Origin: Daphnia carinata
Lineage: Eukaryota; Arthropoda; Branchiopoda; Diplostraca; Daphniidae
DNA: 64,000 nucleotides
Assembly (NCBI RefSeq): GCF_022539665.2
Contig: NC_081331.1
Coordinates: forward strand, 9,703,534 to 9,767,533
Direction of reading: 5' to 3'
The notes beneath the pieces were generated by a model. It did not search any database. It was given only the letters and a program-made list of their open reading frames with translations, and had not been told where the DNA came from. Both the position numbers and the translations under genes were made by a program. Shown in pieces: positions 1 to 11,517 of this stretch (the stretch's first letter is position 1; each line of letters opens with the position of its first letter).

Positions 1-2
1 AG

Positions 3-2789
3 GACGGGCTCAAATTCTACACGGATCCGGATTACTTCTTCGACTTGTGGCGACAGGAGATGCTCAAAGATACGGAACGCATCCTCAACGATAAAGGACG
101 CAAGGTAGACATTTCTTTCTTTTCCGCGTGCATATTCTTAATAGCAATTGACCTCGAGAGAAAGCGGGTCTCATGCCAATTAGATTCAGCCGCCACTCAC
201 AACCTCTAACCGGTTGATGCATCTGTCCCTCTACCAATAACGAGAGTCGTATAAACCGTTTATTTCTTGCTTATTTTTCTGTGGAATGAGGCAAGAAGGC
301 TGTTCTATGGCGAAGAATCGATAAACGATCTAGGTCGGTGACGTTCGTGATTCCCGGTGCATTCAAGAATGCATTCTTTGAAAAAAAAAATGAGGAGAAG
401 GATTGCCAAAGATTTTTTTGTTGTATTCGGACCGATGAGAAAAGAGCGATAGAATTTCAGCCCTGAACAACAACAACAAAAAGAAGCTTTTGGTTTTCCT
501 GCTATGGGTTTATTGAAGCTTGAATTAGGTTAATGGGCAATTTCATACTTTCCCTCGTTTATTTTCACAACCGCTAAAATGTAAATGCTTAGCCATTACC
601 ATTAGTATCGAATAGAAATCGGTGTTCCTAGTGTTATGGGTTTAAATTATGAAATAAAAAAAAATTATTTTTGGTTTTGGTTCATGCTTCTCTCAGTATG
701 CGGATGGCACTCCGTCCGAGGCAAGTCTTTTCTTTTCCAACCAAAACTCTTCATGTTCGGCATTTTCGTGTAGAGAATGTTACGTTGTGAGATAAACATT
801 TTTGCTGTTGTACCGTTTTTTTCACAGCCGCATCGCGGTCGAAACGAAGGTGGTGGCGGCGGCGGAGGAAGCAGCGGAGGCGGTCGCCACAAAAAGCGGG
901 TCCGCCAGCCGCACAACACCCGAGAGAAGCACCGTGAGCTGGCCATCAACAAGGGCGAGTACATCAGTCCACAGAACGCCTTGTATCAGTCGCCACAGGT
1001 ATGAAACGCTTTGCGCATTGGCAAATGACTATAATGGCCAATACGGGTTTTGTTGTTCGTGCCATGGAATTGCACAGGCATTGTATTTGGAGGATGGAAC
1101 CATGCTACCGGATCCGAGTTCAACGTCACGGCCACCGCGTCCGAATAGTATTGAGGTGAAACGTAATTATCCCAGCGAGGAGGCCATTTATGCATCCAGG
1201 AACTCGCGCAACCCGCAAGATAATGTGTACAGGTACAGGTCGAATTTGTTTCATTTATTTCGATTGCCGATCCGCGGCAAATGAATTGATGTGATGAACG
1301 TGAGGTGATGGCGTCAGTTCGTCGTGAAATGTTGTCTGGCTCTCGCTGTCTATCTCTGTAATGTGCTTTCGTTCTGATTTAAAATGTTGTCGCTTTTGGC
1401 TTGTCTCCACCTGTTGCTGGCGCTGGACGCTTTATAGACCTGCTGGAATGTCACTGCCGCCTCCGCCTTACGACGACGGCTATCCGCAGTATCCGCCTCC
1501 GCCTTACACTGCCGATTCGCTGCTCCAGCTTCAGCAGCAACAACAACTACATCATCAGGCACAATACCACCAGCACGCGGCTGCCGCAGCGGCGGCAGCA
1601 GCATCCAGTCACTACGGCCCTGGAATGATGAATCACCACAACCGGACGTTGCAACGGACCACATCAGGAAGGCCCACTCAGCCTCCTCCAGCCCCGCCCG
1701 GGTAAAAAACAAAAAAAACTAACAAGAAATAACCACCAAAAAGAAAGAATTAGAAACTACATTCTACACAGTTAATCACAGGATCGAATATATCTTTGTG
1801 TCCATGTTCTGTCCAGCTTTGCTTAGCTACGCATTAAGTGGAGAAAAACGTATCGTTGTCCTTTATGTCGTTTGCCATTTTCCGAGGTCGTTGTTGTTTA
1901 TTCTAATGATTTTATTTTGATTAGGCAAATGAATCATTCGCCCAACACTCAACATGGTGGATCGAACGCCACTAGAAATCGTGTAAGTCATCACACGTCG
2001 ATGATTGGAACTATGAATAGGGAATCACTCCCACCGCCGCCTCCACCACCGTCGGAGACGTACACCAGCACGGACAGAATATCGCAACTGCCTAATCCAC
2101 CCTACATCTCGTCCGTCATGGTCAACTCCGGGCCGCCGTTGAACACGCCTCCGCCGCCACCACCTCTGCCGCCTTCTGCCATGCTGATGCCGCCGCGCGA
2201 GAGCCGCGAAAGCTCTTCCGAGTCAGATTTGCCGCTCCCGCCTCCGCCTCCGCTTCCAGATACGGCTCCACCCGATTTGCGGGCTCCGCCACCTCCGCCG
2301 CCGCCTCCTCCAATGCCACTCAGCAGTCCTCCGCGCGACAACGGCCATGTAGTGGCTAATGGCGATGTCGGCAAGTTGTTGAGCAATTCGCCACCTAAAG
2401 TTTCACCTGGAAGGGGAGTGGATGAAGCGAATCAGTCATCGCCCGTGTTGCTACAACCGGCTAAATTGACTCCACGCGGTCCGCCTATTCCTCTCCCAGC
2501 GCTCGATGGACGCAGTGACCTTCTTAAGGCCATCAGAGATGGTAATTGAAATGATTACGTAATTAGCACATTTAGAGCAGACTGACGGAGAAATTCGTGT
2601 TTTGTAGGTATATCATTACGTAAAGTAGAGAAAGGTCAACAACGTGAAGGAGAAAAGGGCCGAATGGATGCACTTCACGATGTTGCTTCAATTCTAGCTC
2701 GCCGAGTGGCGATGGAGATTTCGGATTCTGAATCAGGTTCTGATTCGGGTTCTGGGTCAGATTGGGACGACGAAACGAGGTATGAATAA
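3..2789 (+). CDS. SCAR: SCAR/WAVE actin-nucleation promoting factor (3' part, five introns)
   Basis: Exons read at 3-104, 828-998, 1078-1232, 1438-1701, 1925-2541 and 2608-2789; phases join without a break. The 5' exons lie left of the window. The first exon carries the end of the WAVE homology domain ([15 protein letters not shown]), followed by a basic segment ([14 protein letters not shown]), a Gln/His/Ala-rich stretch and long poly-proline runs. The C-terminus is a VCA module: a WH2 helix ([10 protein letters not shown] then ISLRKV, split by an intron), a central region ([14 protein letters not shown]) and an acidic tail ending [11 protein letters not shown]. By family knowledge it binds Abi, Sra1, Nap1 and HSPC300 and activates Arp2/3 downstream of Rac at the leading edge. 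The stop at 2787-2789 assumes read-through of a possible GT donor at 2780; splicing there to an acceptor near 2855 or 2895 would change only the last few residues. Family assignment is firm, the exact C-terminus is not. Confidence 0.93.
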
Positions 2790-5079
2790 TTTTTTGGTTT
2801 TTCTCCAAGTTGTTTGATCTAATTTGGATTTTTCTTTCTTTCTTTACAAATGAAGTGCTTAATTTCACACCTACGGTGCTCCATGTTGGTGCAGTAAACC
2901 TCCATTTGCGTCTTAATGGATAATTGGGCGGAACATAAATTCCCACCATTGATGAGTAATTTAAAAAATGAAGATTACCAGGGAGCAGGTGATCTTTAGA
3001 TTCACCAGTTGTACCAAACCAGCAAGTTTAGGCGATGGTTTCTCAGTTGCTTTGTCGAACCCCGAGTCCCATGGCCTCCCAGCATAAATTCCAAATCTCC
3101 TAAAAATGGCACAAAACAATCGCATTTCCTTGATGAATACACACACACTTTGAGCAGTGTTTAGTCACTTGTTTTCCCTACCTTCTCGCCTATTTCCTCC
3201 TAATAAAGTAAAACAACCAACAAAAATGAAAAAAAAAAGACAACACCCCATTTAAAAAAATATTTGTACAGTTGACCGTATTTTTTTTCCTTTCATCAGC
3301 CAGGAGCTGGACTTTCGTCTACTTGTGCTTTTCGTTTCATATCTTTCTTTATATATTCTCTGTCAATGTGCAAGTTCACTCTTCTAATTATTATAGCTGA
3401 TTGAACCTGTTCGCATCGAATCTTGCCCCCTTCCCATTAATAATTAGCATATTTAGCTTCGATACCCCCTGTGTTGTTTTGCCGCTCTTCTTCTCCGTGT
3501 CTGTTCACAATTTACTCATATCTAAACCTCTAAACCAATTAGATGCGAACCTCGCCCAACAAATGAGTGTATAACAGTGATTTAGGAATAAACTACAAGA
3601 CCATTTTTGGTTATGTTTGTTCACTTTTTACATTTCATAATTTGGCGGCGCTTTGTTGGTTCGTACGTTATTTTTGCACATCTAGTTGACAGAATATATC
3701 GGGTACTGGGTTCTTTGAGGCTTGGAGAACTTAGTTCCATAGTATGACGACGTCCCCCACATTGAAGTGTAGTCTTCTGCCGCTAGGTGGCTAACAATCA
3801 GCTGTTTGCCTACAGAGAAACTCACGATGAGGTGGTAAAAGTGACACAAAACAGTTGTACTGGAGCTGTTGTTAAGAGTGAAAGCAGGTGAAATTGATAC
3901 CTGTCGTACTGAGTGGTTCTTGCCTTCGTCCATGTGTTTATGGATTCGCTAAATTTTCGTGAACATTAAGGTAATTTTCAATACTTTTTATGACAGTCGT
4001 CGAGTTCAAGAGATGCAAACTATAGGTGTTTGCTGTTTGGTCTTCATCGAATTAACTCAATGTATTCAACCAGAACCAGTCGAGGTGAAAGGGGCGGTTT
4101 TTCTCATAAGGACGTTAGTGGGTTAGCTGTGCGTTTGACAGTGAAAGCACTAGATGCGTGTACTAGAATTCACGTTACTCGGCATACTGCAAAGCAAATG
4201 CCTGGTGCACAGCGTGACGTTTGTTGTGCAAAACTCTTCTTTTTATTAAGGCCGTGCTGGCTTTGCCGGCTTTATTCATTTAACGTCCACGAAACCTTGG
4301 TTGTGCGTGATCAAACGGACTATCGATTTTGGAAAGTAGTTCAGATCCGTCCAAAACTTTCATGCAGCAAAGAGACGGAACCAGATTGTAGATTATACAA
4401 ATCAAATACAAAAACGAACAGTTTTACAGCAACTATCTTATCGTCTAACAGCAAACATCGTCAAGCTTCAATACCTTTGATAATAAATGTTCATGTTTAA
4501 AGTAGATTAAGAATTTTTGGTTTTCAATAGACGGAGGCTTACCGTCTCTCGGTCCGTTGTCATAGTGACCGTCAAATTCTGTACTGATGCAACCTTGCCA
4601 GTGCTGCTTGATTGCATGTTATGAACACTGACCAACGACATCGCCACGTTTTATATATTTTCGTTTATTTTTTCTTTTGTTTTTCATTTCTTTCTTATTG
4701 TTTTTATTTGTATTGTGCCACAGATGATTTAATAGTTCGTGTACTTGTCATGACTATGTCAGTTAGCTGCCATCAGGATTCGACCAGCTGTAAGAAACGA
4801 ACGTGTTCTTTCAACATCGGCACCCGTAACCCGGTAGCTGCATTTATAGATTTCATCGATCTCTAGCTCTATTGATTTACAAATTGCGCTGAAGTTGCCG
4901 AAAATCCTGTTTTTCTACTTAATAACGTCGACAGTCTGATAAAGAACGAACGTCAGCATCCAGTGTGGTGCCAAGTGATTCAGGAAGTCGGCGGCGATAT
5001 TGGCCATGTTTCTATTTTCCTAGCTTTTTTTTCTACGGTTTGGAGGCTTGGCTCCACCACATGTAAATAAATCTCCGCC
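2790..5079. other. SCAR 3' UTR and intergenic DNA before the glycosyltransferase
   Basis: No recognisable gene. It probably holds the SCAR 3' UTR to about 3.2 or 3.6 kb and the 5' UTR of the glycosyltransferase. AGTGAAAG motifs lie at 3877-3884 and 4140-4147. An unexplained open frame of 156 codons on the plus strand (4030-4500) shows no domain, low-complexity bias or splice support, so it is not called as a gene. Confidence 0.5.
3202..3207 (+). terminator. poly(A) signal, likely SCAR
   Basis: AATAAA about 410 bp downstream of the proposed SCAR stop, in AT-rich DNA. A second candidate lies near 3590. It is the first canonical signal after the gene. Confidence 0.45.
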
Positions 5080-6432
5080 ATGTTTTGCGGCTTTATACGG
5101 ACGCATTGCTACAAAGTAGCGATCGCAGCTTTGGCCGCACTAGTGTTTTTGGAGTACGGTTTCGGCGTTTTCTACGACGAACGTGGAAGAATCAACGAAG
5201 CCTATTTCACCTTCAATCTAACAGCTCCGCGGTTATGGGGCGGTTTGCAAAATAGCTCCGACGTCAGCTACTCTGCCACGTCCAATATGACATTGATCGC
5301 TCTACAGAGTAGTAACAGTAGCGATCCCTATCAACTCGACCTGTTAGTCGACTCGCTCAATTTCACGGGAAAGCCTTTAATGTGTCCTCTAGTTTCACCG
5401 TTACTTGGTAAGTTTTCTTTTTCATCATTCCCAAGTCGTACTTGTCCAGAAACTGTTTCAATCCAGTTTTTACTTTCCAATATCATAATTTTTTGTAAAG
5501 TTTAGTTGCAGTGCTATTATAATGTGCATTCAATTTCAAGTGGGACGTACGAACGTGTCTAAAATTGCAATGCCCATGGAGGCATTCCAAGAAAAGTACA
5601 GCCCATTATTAGGGCCCGGAGGAAGGTATCGTCCACCCGATTGTCATGCCCATTACAAAGTGGCTATAATCATCCCTTATCGCAAGCGCGAGGAGCACCT
5701 CCAATTATTTATTCAACACATGCATCCGTTCCTTCAACGACAACAAATCGATTATGGCATTTTTGTTGTCGAGCAGTCAGGTACAAAAATTCACAATTCA
5801 ATAAACATGGCCGCCGTCTAAAATTTTGGATTTCATAGGCGACACGCCCTTTAATCGAGCCATGTTGATGAATATCGGAGCTGCCGAAGCTTTGCGTCAA
5901 GACGAGTTCCAGTGTTTTGTGTTCCATGATGTCGATCTCTTACCAGAAGATGACCGTAATACATACTCTTGTCCGGAACAACCACGTCACATGTCCGTCG
6001 CCATCGATGTTTTCAAATACCGGTATAAACAAATTGTGCAACATACCAGTTAATTCTTCGGATTCAATCGTTTTATTTTCCAGGTTACCTTATGAAGGAT
6101 TGTTTGGAGGGGTGAGCGCCATGACGACGGAACACTTTATTAAAGTCAACGGGTTCTCCAATTTATTTTGGGGTTGGGGTGGCGAGGACGATGATATGTC
6201 CAGCCGGATCAAATACCATAAACTGATCATTTCGCGCTATCCGCCCAGCACGGCGCGCTACACGATGCTCTCGCACAAGAAAGCCCGGCCCAACCCAAAC
6301 CGCTATCGAGTCATGCGCAACGGAGCGAGACGTTCCAAAGTCGACGGTCTGAGTAACTTAAAGTACAAGCGCATTGAACTGGAGATGAAACCGCTTTATA
6401 TCCACATCCTTGTGAGCATCAAACCGTCTTAA
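5080..6432 (+). CDS. beta-1,4-N-acetylgalactosaminyl/galactosyltransferase (GT7)
   Basis: Exons 5080-5407, 5541-5780, 5839-6022 and 6084-6432 give 366 residues. It is a type II Golgi protein: a short cytosolic N-terminus, a signal anchor at about residues 10-28 (VAIAALAALVFLEYGFGVF), an N-glycosylated stem and a GT7 catalytic domain. Visible family motifs are GGRYRPPDC, KVAIIIPYRKREEHL, DTPFNRAMLMNIG, the metal-binding FHDVDLLPEDDRNTYSC, FGGVSAM and WGWGGEDDD. The Met and His of the bovine beta4GalT1 metal site (M344, H347) are kept in YTMLSH. The residue just before FGG, Tyr289 in bovine beta4GalT1, is Leu here. In this family a Leu/Ile at that position opens the pocket to UDP-GalNAc, so the enzyme probably makes LacdiNAc (GalNAc-beta1,4-GlcNAc), as the Drosophila homologues do. 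The start is the first ATG giving the anchor. Confidence 0.92.
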
Positions 6433-7277
6433 CAGTCTCCATTGCAAAAAACGTTTCAAGGCCCAAAAACAAAGAACAACTTTACGTCTTTCTCGCGTAC
6501 TTTCATTGACCTAATCTGGATTAGTATTCCTACAGAGACTGAAGATATCCTCCTTTTGCAATCTATAGCATTCACAAGCTCTAAAGTTGATCCGAAAGTG
6601 TGCCCCACATATAATTCGAAATTCCTCCGTGTTATCATTTTGAACTAGATGAAACTTGTACAGTTTTGCTCTACGCCATTGACACGTTTTAGATTTAAAA
6701 AAAAATATATACCATGATCGGTATGTGTAAAGAAGATGCCAGTTGTAGACCTAGTCGTTCTCCAGTCTTTATTATGTTTTGTTCCCAATTTTTTCCCTCA
6801 CCGGTTGAACCTCTTGTCTTGTTCTATTGATAATGTAGTGTGATGAAACAGTCATGTAACTACTTAAATTATACGCTGATAAATGATTAAATAATTACGA
6901 TCATCTTGAAAAGTCATTATCAATGTAAGAAAACATAAGATGTTAAAGCCGTAGATAACAAATTAAGCTTAGTGACGTAAGAGTAATTTTCGTCATGATT
7001 TCTCGTGAAAACGAATGAGGAAAAAATTTAGACGAAATAATGAGGCTGGTTTTTAAATATAAATATGTATTTGTCCTTCACCGTAAATTCGCACTCACAT
7101 AGAATTCTTTATGGACCAAGATTACATTCGGTGTTCAGGGAATGCGGGCAGACTTGTGTGTATGGCTTTGGCAATTACGAACGAGGAAAGGTGGACAAAG
7201 AACTGTAAATTGAATAATGGACATGATCAACAAACCAGTTTTTAAAACAGAAACGTCTTTTAAAATGGGCAGCAGAT
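6433..7277. other. 3' UTR / convergent intergenic spacer
   Basis: Spacer between the glycosyltransferase (+) and col-A (-), which converge here. It is AT-rich and contains the 3' UTRs. The short open frames show no domain features and overlap on both strands, so no gene is called. Confidence 0.5.
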
Positions 7278-9090
7278 CTAATAGCGATGACTGATTCCTG
7301 GTCTAGAAATCAGGACTCGCTTTTCGTATACAGGGGCAGGTGCCTCAGTTACTGGGACGGAAATTTTGTACACGGGAGGTTCGTACACCAATGCAGGTGC
7401 GTTGTACACCGGGGCAGGGGGTTGATAGACTGGAGCAGGGGGTTGGTAGACTGGGGCTGGGGCTTCGTAAACTAGGGCAGGGACATCGTAAACTAGGGCA
7501 GGGGCTTCATAGACTGGGGCAGGGGCTTGGTAGACTGGGGTTGTGGTTTCATAAACTGGGGCAAGGGTTGTGTAAATGGGAGTTGGGGCTTCATAAACGG
7601 GGGCGTCGTAACTCTTTCCAGGAGCACCAACGGGTCCTTGAGGTCCTTGAGGTCCCTGGTAGCCAGGAGCACCGGGTTTACCTTGTGGTCCAACTGGTCC
7701 AACGGGTCCAGCTGGTCCTTGACCACCAGGGTAACCTGGAGCTCCTACTTTACCTTGGGGTCCGACAGGGCCGACAGGGCCTACAGGACCAGCTGGTCCA
7801 GGGGCACCAGTGTATCCAGGAGCGCCACGTTTACCTTCCGGTCCGGCGGGGCCTGGGCCGCCTGGGTAACCAGGAGTTCCAGCAGGGCCTGGGAGTCCGT
7901 CTTTGCCTGGTCTTCCTTGTTCTCCTGGTGGGCCGGCTAAAATTAATTGCATTAAATTATTTTGTCCAGGTGTTCATGAAAAATTCAGTTGAACGTTACC
8001 TGTGTATGAAGGAGTGCCGGGATATCCGTCTTTACCAGGGGCACCAGGAGCGCCAGGTAGACCATCTTTGCCTGGAGCACCATTGTAACCAGGGGGGCCA
8101 GCAGGTCCTTGAGTTCCAGGAGGTCCGGGTACTTTGCTATCCGCTCCGGGATATCCATCTTTGCCGGGGGCACCGGGAGCGCCATTAGCTCCGGCTTCGC
8201 CTTTAGGGCCAGGAGCACCAGGAGAACCATTTGCGCCAGGTTTGCCAGCAGGTCCCCCATAACCAACAGGTCCAACTGGGCCTGCGGGTCCAGGACCACC
8301 AGGATAGCCTGTAGCTCCATCTTTGCCAGGGAGACCTGGTGGGCCGGGAGGACCAGGGATTTTGGATGGAAGTGCGTAGCCTGGTGGGCCAGCTTCACCT
8401 TTGGGACCAGCGGGGCCAGGACCTCCGGGATAACCATCTTTTCCAGGGGCTCCTGGAGCACCGGGAAGTCCATCTGCGCCATTGTAACCAGAGTCTCCTC
8501 TTTCGCCTTTAGCTCCTGATTTACCAGGAGCTCCGGCAGCTCCATTGTATCCTGGTGCTCCCTTCTCTCCGGGATAGCCAGGTGATCCAGGTTTTCCAGC
8601 TGGACCTTGTGGTCCAGGTGCACCAGTGTAACCCGGAGCTCCAGGAGCTCCAGTGTCTCCTTTTTCTCCAGCTGGTCCTGGCGCGCCAGGTGCTCCAGGA
8701 GGGCCAGGAATGGCCTTTGGTTGAGCATAATCGCTGGATTCATATGATACAGTTCCAGGAGGACCTGCAGGTCCCTCTGGTCCAACAGGTCCAGCAGGTC
8801 CTTTGAGCCAGGGAAGGTAGTCATAAAAACGTGCCCACTGTCTTTCCAACTCTTCAATTGTTGAATATTCTTCAGCAGGGTAACCCTTTGGAGATCCGTA
8901 CGGGTTCAAAGTGGCCCATTGTTCCCTGGTGATCGAAGCTTGTTGCTGACGATATTGTGGTGCTGTATAAACTGTAGCCACTAAAAGTGGCAACACGATC
9001 TATGTGCCCAAACAGAAATTAATTACTAGGTAAGTATTTTTTGGGGCTGATAAATGATTATTCTATTAGTAAACATACCAAAAATCGCAT
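7278..9090 (-). CDS. Collagen-like secreted protein, col-A
   Basis: Coding exons on the minus strand are 9090-9079 (M-R-F-L only), 8999-8000 and 7936-7278, total 556 residues, stop TAG. A signal peptide (about 1-17, cleaved near VYTA) is followed by a non-collagenous module of about 55 residues containing [10 protein letters not shown] and [15 protein letters not shown]. Then Gly-X-Y repeats run to about residue 445, with interruptions such as [12 protein letters not shown] tail of about 110 residues is a degenerate [14 protein letters not shown] repeat, much longer than in the neighbours. No cysteine-rich NC1 domain is present, so this is not a fibrillar or type IV collagen. An extracellular or cuticular structural role is inferred. 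Tyr-rich tails could allow dityrosine or quinone cross-linking, also inference. The main intron is phase 1 and splits a Gly-X-Y codon, as in all cluster members except B, whose frame fails later. Confidence 0.9.
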
Positions 9091-9480
9091 TGTTGCGCTC
9101 CGGGACTATGGTGGACGAGGACGACAAACGGTATCGATTGTTTACGTTCGAAAGCTCGGTGAATAATGTAGATAATTGATCGAATAAATAAGAGACACTG
9201 TGATCTAAATTAAAAAAAGAAAAACTGGAAGAAAAAAACAAAATGGTTACACAAAAAGATTCAATAACTGACGTGATTAATTGTTCATAAAATTAGTTCA
9301 ACATATCATTTGAAACCTAACATGTTAAGCTGTACCGGATTTTGTTCTAAGCTATTAATACATCAACAAAAAATCAATTTGTAAAGCCCTAGAGATAGTC
9401 TATTTTTCTACGCTGTAATGCGTTTAGACGGTGACTTAGTTACGTGTATCTATGTTCTTCCATTAAAGTAAAAAAATTAC

Positions 9481-9556
9481 CTTTTCCGAGATACCCGTTG
9501 CCAATTGATCTCGGGCTCAACACTGACTAGGACAGAGTGAGCTGAGCCTTTAAATA
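9481..9556 (-). promoter_or_regulatory. col-A core promoter and non-coding exon 1
   Basis: On the minus strand a TATTTAAAG box (9548-9556) lies about 30 bp before a TCAGTG initiator (9521-9526). The short untranslated exon ends in a GT donor just below 9481; the ATG exon follows about 390 bp downstream. Confidence 0.75.
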
Positions 9557-10826
9557 TCGAAAGAAAGGGGAGATTCGAGCAAAAAGAAAGTCTCCTTGGC
9601 ATAAGACGTTGTTCTTGATTCGAATCAAATTCGTTACTGTTAAGACAGTCAATCACACCCTTCTCAAACAATGTGCTGTTCCATTGGCTAACAATAAACA
9701 CAGCCACATGCCAGGGATCCCGCCTCTACAGGTCGAACCGTTTTCTGCCTCATCATCTGGTAATAAGAGTGAAAGTCCACGGAGGTAGACACATGTACGT
9801 GAAAGAAAGTCAACTTTGATCTACGAGCTACGAAACAGGTTCTTTTCTATATAGAGTATTTGGAGTGGCGTGAAATAGCTGTGACCCCTTCATCTATATT
9901 TTGTTGATTGTGCATAACAATTAGCTATTCAAACGCCATTTACGTACAATGCTCATGTCATAGAAAGCTATTGCATAAATTTCTCCTTCATCGAATGCCA
10001 TTAACGTATAAAAGACGTTGAGCAAATCCTATTGTTAAGTGCACATGCACTTAGAGATTCAAACAGCATTCGACATCCAATAACTTTATTGAAAAGTCAA
10101 CTGTACATTTTGATGGCCAGAATTTTACTTCGTTTCACCAAAAGTTAAATGTTTGATAGGCTGGCCTCCATTAGTGAACTCAACGTAGGCTTTTCACAAT
10201 AGAACGTAAGAAACTGACCTGTCGACATTTTGCAACTACATACGATTCCCCCTAGAGCAATCAATTTGTCCTTACAAGATTGCCCCTCCCAAGATGAAAG
10301 GATTGACAAAATAGAAAGTAAACAGAGTGCAACCAATTGTACATTTACGGTTATTGTGCTACTTTTTTGCTCTTAATATGGGACATCTTTGATTCATATC
10401 ACTAGAACCGGTTCTATAGCGGAATTTCTCATCCGCTATCATAATGTTTTTTTTTCTGGGTGTGTGTTTACTTTCCATAAAAACAGCTATTTACTACTGC
10501 AAAACTTTCGAATAGAAAATCTTAAAAATGAATCGCACTGAAATTCCGCGAACTTCCGAACGTAAAGGGCGGCCGTCAACAGCTAAATGCTTTATAGAGC
10601 AATTGGGTTTCGGGAATTTGAAAATCTTATGCTATTCTAAAATTCTCATTTGGGAGTCTTCCAGGTTACGATCTAGTCGATTTGTAGAAAGGCATCATTG
10701 GCAAATAGATTAGCAATTTCTACATAGTTGTGGAGGTTCAATAAACCGGAGGATAGGAGCTTAGTAATACAGTTGACGTACATTTCGCTTATGGTACGCA
10801 AATGAACTATTCCTTTTATAGTTTGG
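9557..10826. other. Intergenic region between col-A promoter and col-B 3' end
   Basis: No gene seen. It should contain the upstream control DNA of col-A, including an AGTGAAAG motif at 9768-9775, about 245 bp upstream of the initiator. A plus-strand TATAAAAG at about 10005 is not followed by a credible reading frame. Confidence 0.5.
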
Positions 10827-10832
10827 TTTATT
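10827..10832 (-). terminator. distal poly(A) signal at col-B locus
   Basis: AATAAA on the minus strand inside a block (GGTTTATTTACAAAT on the plus strand) that recurs downstream of col-C and col-D. Confidence 0.5.
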
Positions 10833-10977
10833 TACAAATGGAGAAAACGTGGCACCAAAATGTTATGATATATAAAGTAAACGCAAATGTCTTAATTGAA
10901 TATAACTTTTAAATCCATGCATGGTATTTTAAGATAAAATTCTTTAATATCTATGAAAAAACGAGGTAGATCATTTA

Positions 10978-11350
10978 ACCATAGCTTGGTGCTGGGGGAT
11001 CGTATGTTTGTTGAGAAACTGTTGGCGTGTAAGCAGGAGGCTGATAGGCTGGTGCTTCATAGACCTGTCCAGGAGAACCAGCTGGGCCAGCAGGGCCGGC
11101 AGGACCCGCGTAACCAGGAGAACCTGGCTTACCTTGAGGGCCAACAGGTCCGACAGGTCCAAGAGGGCCAGCTGGTCCTGGACCACCAGGGTAGCCAGGG
11201 CTTCCAGGTTTACCTTGAGGCCCAGCTGGGCCAAGGGGGCCTATGGGTCCAACAGGTCCTGGGCCACCAGGGTATCCAGGAGCTCCGGGTTTACCTGAGG
11301 TCCAACCAGGAGAATCCAGGGGTTGGCATATCCATCTTTACCTGGTTTTG
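10978..11350 (-). pseudogene. Second, broken copy of the collagen terminal exon (col-B locus)
   Basis: Read on the minus strand, about 11300-10978 is an in-frame Gly-X-Y tract followed by the family tail ([10 protein letters not shown] ... YDPPAPSYG) and TAA, closely matching the terminal exons of col-C and col-D. Its upstream end is scrambled: a KDGYA-coding piece is fused directly to later sequence, and one base is missing at about 11296 (GGACCTCAGGT against GGACCTCAAGGT in the paralogues), so the frame cannot enter from that side. It is separated from the first terminal exon by a copy of the family 3' UTR (about 11365-11480). I read it as a remnant of unequal recombination; a collapsed or mis-joined assembly is the alternative. 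Confidence 0.65.
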
Positions 11351-11430
11351 AGGACCAACAGGTCCGACTTTTTTATTTTGGTTATATTTCTTTCATAATA
11401 TAGCAAAACAACTAATTTCATTTTAGATGG

Positions 11431-11436
11431 TTTATT
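11431..11436 (-). terminator. proximal poly(A) signal of col-B
   Basis: AATAAA on the minus strand in the duplicated 3' UTR block; about 80 bp after the stop of the frame-as-read col-B. Confidence 0.55.
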
Positions 11437-11517
11437 TACAAATCGAGAAAACGTGACAAGCATGTTATATGATATAAAAATGGTCCTGGACCACCAGCAT
11501 AGAACTTTGTTTTTATA

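Noticed and set aside
7500-9000. CRISPR-like or satellite array from the periodic 9-bp pattern
   Set aside because: The periodicity is the codon repeat of Gly-X-Y with variable codons; no spacer-repeat organisation.
9995-10120. Plus-strand TATAAAAG at about 10005 as a promoter
   Set aside because: No initiator or reading frame of useful length follows.
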